From Corynebacterium mastitidis DSM 44356 (GTDB lineage Bacteria > Actinomycetota > Actinomycetes > Mycobacteriales > Mycobacteriaceae), in NCBI RefSeq assembly GCF_000375365.1, contig NZ_AQXB01000007.1, positions 1 through 64,000 on the forward strand: a stretch of DNA of 64,000 nucleotides, written 5' to 3'. The notes below the pieces were generated by a model that was not told the DNA's origin, did not search any database, and saw nothing but the letters and a program-made list of their open reading frames with translations. Of the stretch, positions 45,213 to 54,171 are shown in pieces. The translations under genes were made by a program, and so were the position numbers. Numbering within the stretch: the first letter of the stretch is position 1; each line of letters begins with the position of its first letter.

Positions 45213-46505
45213 TTAGCTCAGCATCCTCCAGTCCTCGATGCCCTCGTAGAGCGGGTAGTGCTCCGCGATCTTGGCCACGCGGGCGCGCAGCGCCTCCACG
45301 TCCGCGTTCTGGCCCGCGGCCAGGGCGGTGCCGATCACGTCCGCGACCTCCTCGAAAGCGGCGGCATCCAGGCCTCGGGTGACCAGGGCCGAGGTGCCGA
45401 TGCGCAGGCCGGAGGAGACTGCCGGCGGGCGCGGGTCGAAGGGCACGGCGTTGCGATTGACCGTGATGCCCACCTGGTGCAGTAGGTCCTCGGCCTGCTG
45501 GCCGTCCAGGTTGGAGGTGCGCAGGTCCGCCAGCACGAGGTGCACGTCCGTGCCGCCGGTGAGCACGTCCACGCCCGCCGCGCGGCAGTCCTCGGCGGTC
45601 AGGCGCTCGGCCACCAGGCGCGCGCCCTCCAGCGTGCGCTGCTGGCGCTCCTTGAACTCCTCGGTCCCGGCGATCTTCAGGGCCGTGGCCTTGGCCGCCA
45701 CCACGTGCATGAGCGGGCCGCCCTGCTGCCCGGGGAACACGGCGGAGTTGAGCTTCTTGGCCCACTCCTCCTTGGCCAGGATCAGCCCGGAGCGCGGGCC
45801 GCCCAGCGTCTTGTGCACCGTGCTCGAGACGATGTCCGAGTGCGGCACCGGGGAGGGGTGCAGCCCGGCGGCCACCAGGCCCGCGAAGTGCGCCATGTCC
45901 GTCCACAGCACCGCCCCCACCTCGTCCGCGATGGAACGGAAGGCGGCGAAGTCGATGGTGCGGGGGTAGGCGGACCAGCCCGCGATGAGCACCTTGGGGC
46001 GGTGCTCCAGGGCTAGCTCGCGCACGCGGTCCATGTCGATGCGCATCGTCTCCGAGTCCACCTCGTAGGCCACCACGTCGTAGAGGCGCCCGGAGAAGTT
46101 GATCTTCATGCCGTGGGTCAGGTGCCCGCCGTGCGCGAGGGAAAGGCCCATGATCTTATCGCCGGGGCGGGCCGCCGCGTGCAGCACGGCGGCGTTGGCC
46201 TGGGCGCCGGAGTGCGGCTGCACGTTGGCGTACTCCGCACCAAAGAGGGCCTTGGCGCGGTCCCGCGCCAGGTCCTCCACCACGTCCACGTGCTCGCAGC
46301 CGCCGTAGTAGCGGCGGCCGGGGTACCCCTCGGCGTACTTGTTGGTGAGCACCGAGCCCTGGGCCTCCAGCACGGCGCGGGGCACAAAGTTCTCCGAGGC
46401 GATCATTTCCAGGGTGCTGCGCTGGCGATTCAGCTCCCCCGAGATCGCCTGGGAGACCTCCGGGTCCACCTCGGCCAGGGGGGTTGTGCGCACGTCCTTG
46501 CTCAT
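45213..46505 (-). CDS. glyA: serine hydroxymethyltransferase
   Basis: 430 residues. PLP enzyme converting serine and tetrahydrofolate to glycine and methylene-THF. Conserved features: [10 protein letters not shown] near 35, [15 protein letters not shown] near 55, QPHSGAQAN near 95, the PLP-lysine site [14 protein letters not shown] near 225, and [13 protein letters not shown] GTSALVTRG near 370. Start ATG 46505 with an AAAGG site upstream. Monocistronic, next to divergent coaA, as in other corynebacteria. Confidence 0.97.
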   Translation of the reverse strand: MSKDVRTTPLAEVDPEVSQAISGELNRQRSTLEMIASENFVPRAVLEAQGSVLTNKYAEGYPGRRYYGGCEHVDVVEDLARDRAKALFGAEYANVQPHSGAQANAAVLHAAARPGDKIMGLSLAHGGHLTHGMKINFSGRLYDVVAYEVDSETMRIDMDRVRELALEHRPKVLIAGWSAYPRTIDFAAFRSIADEVGAVLWTDMAHFAGLVAAGLHPSPVPHSDIVSSTVHKTLGGPRSGLILAKEEWAKKLNSAVFPGQQGGPLMHVVAAKATALKIAGTEEFKERQQRTLEGARLVAERLTAEDCRAAGVDVLTGGTDVHLVLADLRTSNLDGQQAEDLLHQVGITVNRNAVPFDPRPPAVSSGLRIGTSALVTRGLDAAAFEEVADVIGTALAAGQNADVEALRARVAKIAEHYPLYEGIEDWRMLS

Positions 46506-46764
46506 CGCGGCCTGAGCCACCTTTCGTTTTTGAGGAAACTTCCCCTGAGAGTCTAGCCGCACCCCGCCCCTTTACCCACCTCTTTATGCCGCGCCCGGCG
46601 CTCCCTCGCCGCGACACCGCCGCGACACCGCCACGTGCCGCCGTGTGGCCCCGGTGGCGACCACGCGCCCGGCGCGCCCCCACCGCACCACCCGCCGCGC
46701 CCCTGACCGCCACCGCACCGGCGCGATGACCGCACCCGGCGCGGTTCGGGGCACAATGGTGGGC

Positions 46765-47709
46765 ATGTCGCGTGCCCCCGTCGTCAGCCCCTACCTCGAC
46801 TTCGACCGCCCCCAGTGGCGGCAACTGCGCCAATCCATGCCCCAGGTGCTCACCGAGGAGGAGGTGGTGCGGCTGCGCGGAATCGGCGAGAACATCGACC
46901 TCGCGGAGGTGGCGGAGGTCTACCTCCCGCTGAGCCGCCTCATCCATCTTCAGGTGACCGCGCGCCAGAAGCTCAGCGAGGCCACCGAGACCTTCCTCGA
47001 CGGCACCCAGCGCCCCCACGCCTCCCGCGAGCACCCGCCCTTCATCATCGGGCTGGCGGGCTCGGTGGCGGTGGGCAAGTCCACCACGGCCCGCGTGCTC
47101 CAGGTGCTGCTGCAGCGCTGGGACTCTCACCCCAAGGTGGACCTGGTCACCACCGACGGCTTCCTCTACCCCGCCGCCGAGCTGCGCGCGCGCCGCATGA
47201 TGAACCGCAAGGGATTCCCGGAGTCCTACGACCGCCGCGCCCTGCTGCGCTTTGTCACCGAGGTCAAGTCCGGCGCCCCCGAGGTGCGCGCCCCCGTATA
47301 CTCCCACCACCTCTACGACCGCGTGCCGGACCGGGAGCACGTGGTGCACCGGCCCGACATCCTCATCCTCGAGGGGCTCAACGTGCTGCAAACGGGCCCC
47401 ACGCTCATGGTGTCCGATCTCTTCGACTTCTCCGTGTACGTGGACGCGCGCACCAGCGTGATCGAGCGCTGGTACATCGACCGCTTCCTCACCATGCGCC
47501 AGGGGGCCTTCCGCAAGCCCGGCGCGCATTTTAGGCACTTCGCGGAGCTTGACGACGCCGCTGCGACCCGCGCCGCCCGGGAGATCTGGCAGTCCATCAA
47601 CCTGCCCAACCTGGTGGAAAACATCCTGCCCACCCGGGTGCGGGCCTCCTTGGTGCTCACCAAGGACAGCGACCACCGCGTGCAGCGGGTCAGGCTGAGA
47701 AAGATTTAG
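46765..47709 (+). CDS. coaA: pantothenate kinase type I
   Basis: 314 residues. It phosphorylates pantothenate, the first step of CoA synthesis. P-loop [14 protein letters not shown] near residue 95, then [12 protein letters not shown] and [16 protein letters not shown] at 46752-46757 is a plausible -10 that would place the transcript start at the ATG at 46765, so a leaderless mRNA is likely; an in-frame ATG at 46756 lies inside the -10 and is less likely. Divergent from glyA. CoA supply matters for the phosphopantetheine arms of the NRPS, but there is no direct link. Confidence 0.95.
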   Translation: MSRAPVVSPYLDFDRPQWRQLRQSMPQVLTEEEVVRLRGIGENIDLAEVAEVYLPLSRLIHLQVTARQKLSEATETFLDGTQRPHASREHPPFIIGLAGSVAVGKSTTARVLQVLLQRWDSHPKVDLVTTDGFLYPAAELRARRMMNRKGFPESYDRRALLRFVTEVKSGAPEVRAPVYSHHLYDRVPDREHVVHRPDILILEGLNVLQTGPTLMVSDLFDFSVYVDARTSVIERWYIDRFLTMRQGAFRKPGAHFRHFAELDDAAATRAAREIWQSINLPNLVENILPTRVRASLVLTKDSDHRVQRVRLRKI

Positions 47710-47875
47710 CCCTGCTCGGGCGTATGCCTCGTGGATCATGCGGGCGCCATATCCCACGATGAGCCTTCCCCAGAATCATCTTCTTCCCGACGACAGCTTC
47801 TTCTGCGTGCTAAGCCATACCACCGCCACATTCAATGCATATGCCGTGCCTTCCATTTTTGTTCTTGATCTTTTC

Positions 47876-48697
47876 TCAAAAAGGATGCGCCCCTAGAAGG
47901 CTTCCAGGGAAGCATTTTTCACGACGGAGAAGATCGTTTGACCAGATAATAGAGTTTGGAGTGAAATAGCGTGCCCGCCATACGCGCCGGGCAAGATCCA
48001 CCGACCAACGAGCGTCCGATCCCTCGCAAAAATGATAGTGCGAAATACGCATAAGCAGGGCACATGTCCAATCTGCCAACTGAATGGTTCCGTAGAGACG
48101 ATTATCCGCCTGGAGTGGGATCTCAATAATGCTATCGGTGTCCCCCTCACGGGAATAGATGGTACGCCCCAGGGTAGCCACCGCACGCTCCCGATTATCC
48201 GTGTCGGTAGCATCCATAATGATGAACATATTCCCACCCTTAACCTTCGCATATGTGCCAAGGCGCCGTGCGGTTTGAATCAGACAATGAGCCTCTCGAT
48301 CCTTCGATGTTTCTCCTGTGACGGAGACAGGCCCGCAAGGCGTCTCTTGGCCAAAGAAAAATATGCGCCCACCCACGGAATCTAATTTTTCATAAATACG
48401 TTTCAAAGCAGGGCGTATTTCACCACCATACCTGGAAAGGTTCGTGGAAGTAAGAAGCCGCGCTCCCTTCTTCTCCCATCGGTGTGGATGCGCCCTATCC
48501 CTCTCAATCTCCCAGGACAGGAGATCCCACTTTATCTGCTCAAAATAACCACCAAGAGCCCGCGCATGTTCGGCGGGAATAACATAGCCCCCGTAGCCAA
48601 AAATCGGGTGAGTGTTATATTTCCTGTGCTCAGGACTGATAAAAGGACCCTGGTGGCCGAACTCATCAAGGTAAGCGATAAACATTTCTTCCCCCAT
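47876..48697 (-). CDS. DUF3800 domain protein
   Basis: 273 residues. The N-terminal FIAYLDEFGHQGPF motif and later MFIIMDATD and LQLAD-like IQLADWTCALL motifs match DUF3800, an RNase H-like fold often found in accessory or defence regions. Codon use is less GC-rich than the flanking coaA and uppS genes, pointing to transfer. Start is ATG 48697, or 12 nt in at 48685, where GGGGGAAG stands close upstream. It has its own strong promoter and a 34-bp inverted repeat in the leader. About 165 bases after its end (47710-47875) hold no gene. Function unproven. Confidence 0.75.
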   Translation of the reverse strand: MGEEMFIAYLDEFGHQGPFISPEHRKYNTHPIFGYGGYVIPAEHARALGGYFEQIKWDLLSWEIERDRAHPHRWEKKGARLLTSTNLSRYGGEIRPALKRIYEKLDSVGGRIFFFGQETPCGPVSVTGETSKDREAHCLIQTARRLGTYAKVKGGNMFIIMDATDTDNRERAVATLGRTIYSREGDTDSIIEIPLQADNRLYGTIQLADWTCALLMRISHYHFCEGSDARWSVDLARRVWRARYFTPNSIIWSNDLLRREKCFPGSLLGAHPF

Positions 48698-48704
48698 ATA
48701 CGCT

Positions 48705-48738
48705 CGGAGGTCAGGTCATGCACATGACCTGACCTCCG
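48705..48738. repeat. 34-bp inverted repeat in the leader of the DUF3800 gene
   Basis: CGGAGGTCAGGTCATG and its exact reverse complement are separated by 2 nt. The repeat ends 7 nt upstream of the ATG at 48697. In the mRNA it would fold into a 16-bp hairpin abutting the start. As DNA it could be an operator or a recombination or cleavage site. Confidence 0.7.
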
Positions 48739-48781
48739 GAATCAGCGCGGTACGCGTATCCCAACGCCGCCACTGGGTATC

Positions 48782-48810
48782 AGACTAAGCACCCCTCTTA
48801 TATCTGTCAA
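48782..48810 (-). promoter_or_regulatory. sigma-A-like promoter of the DUF3800 gene
   Basis: Reading leftward, TTGACA (48810-48805), a 17-nt spacer and TAGTCT (48787-48782) make a near-consensus housekeeping promoter. Predicted start is near 48775, giving an 80-nt leader that contains the 34-bp inverted repeat. It is one of the best consensus promoters in the window. Confidence 0.65.
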
Positions 48811-48836
48811 GCGCTATATTCCCGCGGGGCACCCCC

Positions 48837-49367
48837 TCAATGCACGTGCGCCTCCACCCACTCCACAATGGGCTCCAGCTCCCCCAGGTCCACCCGGTCC
48901 ACGTCCTTGTTGTAGGCCCGGATCATGGCGCGCTCGTTCTCAGATTTCCCCGGCTTGAGGCGCAGCGCCCCCACGATGCCGCGCAGGATCTGGCGGTGCG
49001 CGGTGGAAAGCCGGGAGTAGTACAGGGCGCCGGGGAGGTAGAAGCGGCTCACGCGCGGGGCCTTGTCCCCCAGGATTCCGGCCATCTGGTCCTTGCGGCG
49101 GGCCTCCTCCACCAGGGTCATGCCCACGGCCACGCAGGCCACGGGCCGCCCGCCGAGGTCGTGGCGGGCCGCGTAGGAGGCGGCGGCGATGGTGGGGCCG
49201 AGGACCGGGGAGAGCACCACGAGCGGCCCGGCGTCCGCCGCGTCGCCGGGGCCCGGGGGCCGCGCGGGGTCGTCAAGCGGCTCGGCGGTGGTGCCAAGCC
49301 GCCGGGCTAGGGCCTCGGCATAGCGCCGGGTGGCCCCGTAGGTGGACTGGTACAGAACCTGGGTCAT
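48837..49367 (-). CDS. flavodoxin-domain protein (HemG-like)
   Basis: 176 residues. The N-terminal FMN-binding loop YQSTYGATRRYAEALA is typical of flavodoxin-like proteins related to menaquinone-dependent protoporphyrinogen oxidase, followed by VVLSPVLGPTIAAASY. The usual second FMN-loop is less clear. It lies 9 nt downstream of uppS and is probably cotranscribed. A haem-pathway or stress redox role is possible; not certain. Confidence 0.75.
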   Translation of the reverse strand: MTQVLYQSTYGATRRYAEALARRLGTTAEPLDDPARPPGPGDAADAGPLVVLSPVLGPTIAAASYAARHDLGGRPVACVAVGMTLVEEARRKDQMAGILGDKAPRVSRFYLPGALYYSRLSTAHRQILRGIVGALRLKPGKSENERAMIRAYNKDVDRVDLGELEPIVEWVEAHVH

Positions 49368-49376
49368 GAGCCTGCC

Positions 49377-50174
49377 CTACTTTCCGAATCGTCGGGTGCG
49401 CTTGGAGTATTCGCGCAGGGCGCGCAGGAAGTCGATGCGGCGGAAGGCCGGCCAGTAGGTGTCGGTGAACCAGATCTCGGAGTAGGCGGCCTGCCAGAGC
49501 AGGAACCCGGAGAGGCGCTGCTCGCCGGAGGTGCGGATCAGCAGGTCGGGGTCCGGCTGCCCGGAGGTGTAGAGGTGGTGGGATACGGAGTCCACGGTGA
49601 CTTTCTCCGCCAGCTCCGCCGCCGGGGTGCCCGCGGCGACCTCGCGCTCCACGAGGTCGCACACGGCATCCACGATCTCCTGACGCCCGCCGTAGCCCAC
49701 GGCCACGTTGACGGCCACGCCGGTGTGCCCCTGCGTGCTCGCCACCGCCTGCGCGATGCGCGTTCCCACCTCGGTGGGCAGGGCCTCCAGGTGCCCCACC
49801 AGGCGCACCCGGCAGTTGTTGGCCGGGGAGGCCAGCTCGTCCACCACGTCCGCGATGATCGCCAGCAGCATGCCGAGTTCCTCGGGGCTGCGGCGCAGGT
49901 TCTCGGTGGACAGCAGGTACACGGTGACCAGCTCCACCTGTGTGTCGCGGCACCAGCGCACCATCTCCCCGATCTTGCGCGCGCCCACGCGGTGCCCGTG
50001 GCTCACATCCTCGAATCCGGCCTCGCGCGCCCAGCGCCGGTTGCCGTCGCACATGACGGCCACGTGGCGGGGCTGCGGCAGCCCCTTGAGTTCCCGGCGC
50101 AACCGCAGCTCGTAGAGCGGGTACAGCAGGCGGCGCGGGAGGAGGTTCACGCGCGCTAGTCTACGCCGGATCAT
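49377..50174 (-). CDS. uppS: cis-prenyltransferase (polyprenyl diphosphate synthase, UppS family)
   Basis: 265 residues. Conserved cis-prenyltransferase regions: HVAVMCDGNRRWA (catalytic Asp), GHRVGARKIGEMVRWC, VTVYLLSTENLRR, and the C-terminal PDPDLLIRTSGEQRLSGFLLWQAAYSE. Makes decaprenyl- or shorter Z-prenyl diphosphate used as lipid carrier for peptidoglycan and arabinogalactan. Whether it makes the short or long chain product cannot be read here. Followed by the flavodoxin gene. Confidence 0.95.
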   Translation of the reverse strand: MIRRRLARVNLLPRRLLYPLYELRLRRELKGLPQPRHVAVMCDGNRRWAREAGFEDVSHGHRVGARKIGEMVRWCRDTQVELVTVYLLSTENLRRSPEELGMLLAIIADVVDELASPANNCRVRLVGHLEALPTEVGTRIAQAVASTQGHTGVAVNVAVGYGGRQEIVDAVCDLVEREVAAGTPAAELAEKVTVDSVSHHLYTSGQPDPDLLIRTSGEQRLSGFLLWQAAYSEIWFTDTYWPAFRRIDFLRALREYSKRTRRFGK

Positions 50175-50179
50175 GGGCC

Positions 50180-50479
50180 CTAGAGCCAGTGCTTCTTCTT
50201 GTGATCGAGCACGCCCGCCTGCTCCATCGCCGCGTCCAGGGCCTGCTCGTCGAAGGGGTCGATGCCGTGCTTCTCTGCGAACATGCGGCGGCGATTCATC
50301 CGGCTAAAGCGGCGGTGAAAGGCCCAGCCGAGGTACAGCACGGCGGCGGCGAGCAGCACGAGCACCAGCAGGCCGATGGGCGAGGCCTTGCCGAAGTCCG
50401 CGCCGAGGGGGCCGCTGCCCTGCTGGGCCAGCACGGAGTACCCCTGAGCGGCGTAGGCGGAGAGATCAGACACCATCAT
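50180..50479 (-). CDS. small single-pass membrane protein
   Basis: About 99 residues. An extracytoplasmic N-terminal part precedes a strong transmembrane helix (PIGLLVLVLLAAAVLYLGWAF). A basic cytoplasmic tail follows (RRFSRMNRRRMFAEKHGIDPF) and ends in KKKHWL. Such a small gene sits between mca and uppS in corynebacteria. Start chosen at the ATG at 50479; ATG 50476 and an upstream GTG are alternatives. Function unknown. Confidence 0.75.
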   Translation of the reverse strand: MMVSDLSAYAAQGYSVLAQQGSGPLGADFGKASPIGLLVLVLLAAAVLYLGWAFHRRFSRMNRRRMFAEKHGIDPFDEQALDAAMEQAGVLDHKKKHWL

Positions 50480-50545
50480 CACGCCCACCAGTGTATTGCC
50501 TGCCCCGCGCTACTCCAAGCCCCGCCGCCGCGCCTAGGTCTGATG

Positions 50546-51442
50546 CTAGGGGCGCTCCACCCCGGCAAAAAGGTCGCTCTCCGGCAGGGCGGTGGGAACC
50601 CGGGTGGCGGCCAGCTCGAACTCCTCCGTGGGCCACAGGCGCGCCTGCTCGGCGGCGCGCGTGATGAGGAATCCCCCGTGGGGGTCGATCTGGGTGGCGT
50701 GCGCGCGCAGCGCCTCCTCCCGCGCCTCGAAGAACTCGGCGCACGGGACCTGGGTGGTCACCCGGGACATGATGTCCACCTGGTTCTCCTCCATCAGGCC
50801 CAGCATCTCGGCATAGGGGCTGGCGTCGCCGCGCTCCACCAGGAGGTCGTGGAAGAGCTTGAGGCGCTCGTACACAAAGCCGTGGGTGTAGTAGAGCTTG
50901 AGCGGCTCCCAGGGCTCCTGGGGTCCGCCGCCCTCGGGGTCCTCGGTGGCAAAGGCCGGGTCGCCCGCCTTCTCCCAGGCGATCATGGAGGCCTCGTGCA
51001 CCTTGAGGTGATCGGGGTGCGGATAGCCGCCGTTTTCGTCGTAGGTGATGATGACGTGCGGGCGGAATTGGCGGATGACCTCCACCAGCTCCACGGCCAC
51101 GTCCTCGCCGCTTTCCAGCCCAAAGCAGCCCTCCGGCAGCGGGGGCAGCGGGTCGCCCTCGGGCAGCCCGGAGTCCACGTGCCCCAGCCAGCGGTGCTCC
51201 ACCCCCAGCGCGGCGGCGGCGCGCTCCATCTCCTCACGGCGCACCCGGCTGATGTTCTCCCGAATCCCGGGGCGGTCCATCGCCGGGTTGAGGATGTCCC
51301 CGCGCTCGCCCCCCGTGCAGATGAGTACCATCACGCGGTGCCCCTCAGCGGCGTATTTGGCCATCGCGGCGGCGCCCTTGGAGGCTTCGTCGTCCGGGTG
51401 CGCGTGGATCGCTAGCAGGCGCAGTCCGCTCACGTGGATCAC
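50546..51442 (-). CDS. mca: mycothiol S-conjugate amidase
   Basis: 298 residues. Mca cleaves mycothiol conjugates of toxins, releasing a mercapturic acid for export and recyclable GlcN-inositol. The zinc-site motif HAHPDDEASKGAA is at residues 13-25, with GGERGDILNP and the third ligand region YPHPDHLKVHEA. This marks a mycothiol-producing actinobacterium. GTG start at 51442. Divergent from the DUF4307 gene, sharing the promoter region 51443-51592. Confidence 0.95.
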   Translation of the reverse strand: MIHVSGLRLLAIHAHPDDEASKGAAAMAKYAAEGHRVMVLICTGGERGDILNPAMDRPGIRENISRVRREEMERAAAALGVEHRWLGHVDSGLPEGDPLPPLPEGCFGLESGEDVAVELVEVIRQFRPHVIITYDENGGYPHPDHLKVHEASMIAWEKAGDPAFATEDPEGGGPQEPWEPLKLYYTHGFVYERLKLFHDLLVERGDASPYAEMLGLMEENQVDIMSRVTTQVPCAEFFEAREEALRAHATQIDPHGGFLITRAAEQARLWPTEEFELAATRVPTALPESDLFAGVERP

Positions 51443-51592
51443 GGTTCCTTTCCTCTTGTTCGTGCGGCGCGGGCACGTCGTGCCGTTTTTATGTGCCTAC
51501 ATCTTAGGCCCCTCGATTGCCGGGGAGGGCATATAAATCGGCTAGTCTATACAGGACTGTTCGCACACGTTTTGCACTGGTGGTGGAAACAC

Positions 51593-52033
51593 ATGGCCTC
51601 ACAGCCCTTTGAGCGTCCCCGGTCCCGGTACGGCGCCGCCCGCCCCACCGAGGGGTCCAAGGGACTCAGCGGGAAGGTCATCGCCGTCCTCATGGTGGTG
51701 CTGCTCATCGCGTTCGTGATCGTGGTGGCGCGCTACCTCTCCACGCGCGACGAGCCCACAGTGAAGGCCGCCATGACCAACTTCGAGCGGGTGGACGACG
51801 CCACCATGCACCTGGACATTGACGTCACGCGCAGCCAACCAGGCGTGCCCAGTTACTGCATCGTCACCGCGATGAACTACGACAAGGCGGAGGTGGGGCG
51901 CCGCGAGGTGCTGATCCCCTCCGGAGGCCCGGAGACGCAGCGCCTCGCGGTGGAGATCCCCACGCGCGACCGGGCGGTATCCGGGAGCGTCTACGGATGC
52001 TCCACGCAGATCCCCTCCTACATGGATCTGTAG
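51593..52033 (+). CDS. DUF4307 family membrane protein
   Basis: 146 residues. A cytoplasmic N-terminus precedes one helix (GKVIAVLMVVLLIAFVIVVA), then an extracytoplasmic beta-rich domain (MTNFERVDDATMHLDIDVTR, PSYCIVTAMNYDKAEVGRREV) typical of DUF4307. It regularly lies between mca and greA in corynebacteria and mycobacteria. TATACA near 51550 is a possible -10, GGTGG the ribosome site. Function unknown. Confidence 0.85.
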   Translation: MASQPFERPRSRYGAARPTEGSKGLSGKVIAVLMVVLLIAFVIVVARYLSTRDEPTVKAAMTNFERVDDATMHLDIDVTRSQPGVPSYCIVTAMNYDKAEVGRREVLIPSGGPETQRLAVEIPTRDRAVSGSVYGCSTQIPSYMDL

Positions 52034-52087
52034 CGCGCCTATGCTAGACCTGCACACATAACGATGAATCGGTGAAAGGACACCCAC

Positions 52088-52612
52088 ATGGCAGATGAGC
52101 AGAAGCAGTACATCACCCCGGAGACCAAGGCCAAGCTGGAGTCGGAGCTGCAGGCCCTGATCAACCACCGCCCCGTGGTGGCCGCCGAGATCAACGAGCG
52201 CCGCGAGGAGGGTGACCTCAAGGAGAACGCCGGTTACGACGCCGCCCGCGAGATGCAGGACCAGGAGGAAGCCCGCATCAAGCAGATCTCCGAGATCCTG
52301 GCCAACTCCACCACGGAGCGCTCCAGCATGATCGAGGGCGTGGCCCACGTGGGTTCCGTGGTGCACGTCTACTACAACGGCGACGAGAACGATAAGGAGA
52401 CCTTCCTCATCGGCACCCGCGCCGCCGCCTCCGACAACAAGGATCTGGAGACGTACTCCGAGCAGTCCCCGCTGGGCGCCGCCGTGGTGGGCGCCAAGGA
52501 GGGCGAGACCCGCGAGTACACCGCCCCCAACGGCAACACGCTCACCGTGACGGTCGTCTCCGCGGCACCCTATGATTCGGACAAGGCCGCTACCCCCCGT
52601 TCCTCCAAGTAA
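52088..52612 (+). CDS. greA: transcription elongation factor GreA
   Basis: 174 residues. N-terminal coiled-coil finger (YITPETKAKLESELQALI, then REEGDLKENAGYDAAREMQ) with the catalytic acidic tip DLKENAGY, and a C-terminal FKBP-like domain. GreA rescues backtracked RNA polymerase by stimulating transcript cleavage. GAAAGG before the ATG. Highly conserved; follows the DUF4307 gene with its own likely promoter (TATGCTAGA near 52039). Confidence 0.96.
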   Translation: MADEQKQYITPETKAKLESELQALINHRPVVAAEINERREEGDLKENAGYDAAREMQDQEEARIKQISEILANSTTERSSMIEGVAHVGSVVHVYYNGDENDKETFLIGTRAAASDNKDLETYSEQSPLGAAVVGAKEGETREYTAPNGNTLTVTVVSAAPYDSDKAATPRSSK

Positions 52613-52646
52613 GGTTCCCGTTCTTTCCCCGAGAGGACTTACCCCC

Positions 52647-53117
52647 ATGACCATTTCCCGTTCCCTCGCCCTCGCCGCCGTGGCGGCCTCCGCCCTGGCC
52701 ATCGCGGCGTGCAGCCCGCCGCACCAGCAGGACTCCGAGGACAAGGTGGCCACCGCCACCAGCTTCTCCGCCTCCCCGCAGCGCGCCGCCTCCGCGCCGG
52801 CCTCCACGGCCTCGGCAAGCGCCACCACCAGCTCGGCCCCCTCCGAGCTGAACGCGAACGCCACGCAGTTCATCGACTGCACGCGCACCCCCACCGTCGA
52901 GCCCTCGCAGGTGCAGCTCGATTGCTTTGGCGCCAACCAGGTCACCGCCCTGGAGTGGGAGTGGGACACGGACTCCGCCACCGGCCAGGGGGTGCAGATC
53001 AACCCGAACGGCTCCACGGAGCGCGTCACCCTGGAGCTGAGCGAGCCGGTGACCGTGGACGGCTCCCCGGTGTTTTCTCAGGTGAGCCTCAACGGGCGCC
53101 CCCTCGACGCCTCCTAG
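52647..53117 (+). CDS. secreted lipoprotein, unknown function
   Basis: 156 residues with a lipoprotein signal (hydrophobic 6-20, lipobox IAAC). A Ser/Ala/Thr-rich linker follows, then a small domain with two Cys that could form a disulphide (FIDCTRTPTVEPSQVQLDCFG). Start ATG 52647 after GAGAGGA. It is 34 nt downstream of greA, and both end at the strong terminator at 53142. No family recognised. Confidence 0.8.
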   Translation: MTISRSLALAAVAASALAIAACSPPHQQDSEDKVATATSFSASPQRAASAPASTASASATTSSAPSELNANATQFIDCTRTPTVEPSQVQLDCFGANQVTALEWEWDTDSATGQGVQINPNGSTERVTLELSEPVTVDGSPVFSQVSLNGRPLDAS

Positions 53118-53141
53118 ATCGCCCTTTCGGGTTCCTCACCA

Positions 53142-53188
53142 CATAGAAGGAGGGCCCGTCCCCTACCGGGACGGGCCCTCCTTCTATG
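53142..53188. terminator. strong bidirectional terminator
   Basis: A 21-bp perfect stem beginning CATAGAAGGAGGGCCCGTCC with a 5-nt loop CTACC, between the convergent lipoprotein and Bax inhibitor-1 family genes. The AGAAGG/CCTTCT bases provide a T-rich side on either strand. Confidence 0.8.
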
Positions 53189-53219
53189 CTTCCCCCGGCG
53201 AGGAGGCCGGGGCCCGCGC

Positions 53220-54014
53220 TTAGTCGTTGCGCAGGTAGCTGAGCAGGCGCAGGATCTCGGTGTAGAGCCACACCAGGGTGACCGCCAGGCCCAGGGCCAC
53301 GCCCCAGGCGTTCTTCGCCGGGGCACCGGCGCGGATCAGGCGATCGGCCTGATCAAAGTCCTGGAGGAAGCTCATCGCGGCGAGCACGATGCACACCAGG
53401 GAGAACACGATGGCCAGCGGGCCGCCGTCGCGCAGCGGGTTGAAGTCGAAGATGAGCGCGGTGAGGAGGTTGCCCAGGGCCAGCACCGCGATGCCCACGA
53501 TCACGCCGGTGAGGATGCGGTTGAACTTGGGCGTGACCTTGACCGCGCCGGTGCGGTACACCACGAGCATGCCGATGAACACGCCCACGGTGCCCAGGAT
53601 GGCCTGGCCGATGATCGCCATGTCCGCGCTGCCGCTGCCCGTCATCCCCTCCGTGAAGCCGGTGTTGGCAAAGAGGAAGGAGAAGCCGCCCACGAACAGC
53701 CCCTCGAAGGCGGCGTAGATGAGGGTGACGGCGGCGGAGCCGAAGCTCTTGCTAAACGCGGAGACCAGCACGGTGATAAAGCCGCCGATGGCGCCCACGC
53801 CGGTGAGCAGCACCGCCAGGCTGGGGTTGCTCATCCCGATCACGAAGTTCACGATGCCCAGGCCGATAATGATGGCGAGCGTGATGCCGGTCTTGGTCAC
53901 CACGTCGTCGATGGTCATCGGGCGCTCGGCGGAGGCCTGCTGGTAGCCGCCCTCGCGCAGCTCGCGCTCGGTGGTCTCTGTGAGGTTGCTAAATACCGGG
54001 TTGCTGCTTCTCAT
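53220..54014 (-). CDS. Bax inhibitor-1/YccA family membrane protein
   Basis: 264 residues, with seven hydrophobic helices after a 35-residue cytoplasmic N-terminus. The family pattern includes VTLIYAAFEGLFVGGFSFLF in the middle and the C-terminal LVTLVWLYTEILRLLSYLRN typical of the bacterial YccA/TMBIM group, thought to be a pH-gated calcium leak channel. Single gene, ATG 54014. Role in this organism unknown. Confidence 0.88.
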   Translation of the reverse strand: MRSSNPVFSNLTETTERELREGGYQQASAERPMTIDDVVTKTGITLAIIIGLGIVNFVIGMSNPSLAVLLTGVGAIGGFITVLVSAFSKSFGSAAVTLIYAAFEGLFVGGFSFLFANTGFTEGMTGSGSADMAIIGQAILGTVGVFIGMLVVYRTGAVKVTPKFNRILTGVIVGIAVLALGNLLTALIFDFNPLRDGGPLAIVFSLVCIVLAAMSFLQDFDQADRLIRAGAPAKNAWGVALGLAVTLVWLYTEILRLLSYLRND

Positions 54015-54130
54015 CGCGGTTCCCCAGTCCTTTCCTTTGCTCGGAGCATGTCACTATGGTGAACGCGGCACACACCTTCAAAGTTCCCCTTTTCCGTTTT
54101 TGCCCGCTGAGACCCGTCGCGGCTACCATG

Positions 54131-54148
54131 AGTTCAACCAATTGAACT
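54131..54148. promoter_or_regulatory. inverted repeat, candidate MntR operator of mntH
   Basis: AGTTCAA-CCAA-TTGAACT is a perfect 7-bp inverted repeat 23 bases before the mntH start, ending just before a TATGAT -10-like box (54152-54157 region). That position is right for repression. An MntR-type regulator gene lies 7 kb away in this window. The 12-mer ATTGAACTTTTT also occurs upstream of the metallophore exporter (near 23272), perhaps by chance. Confidence 0.45.
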
Positions 54149-54171
54149 TTTTATGATCGTGAGGTGAAACG

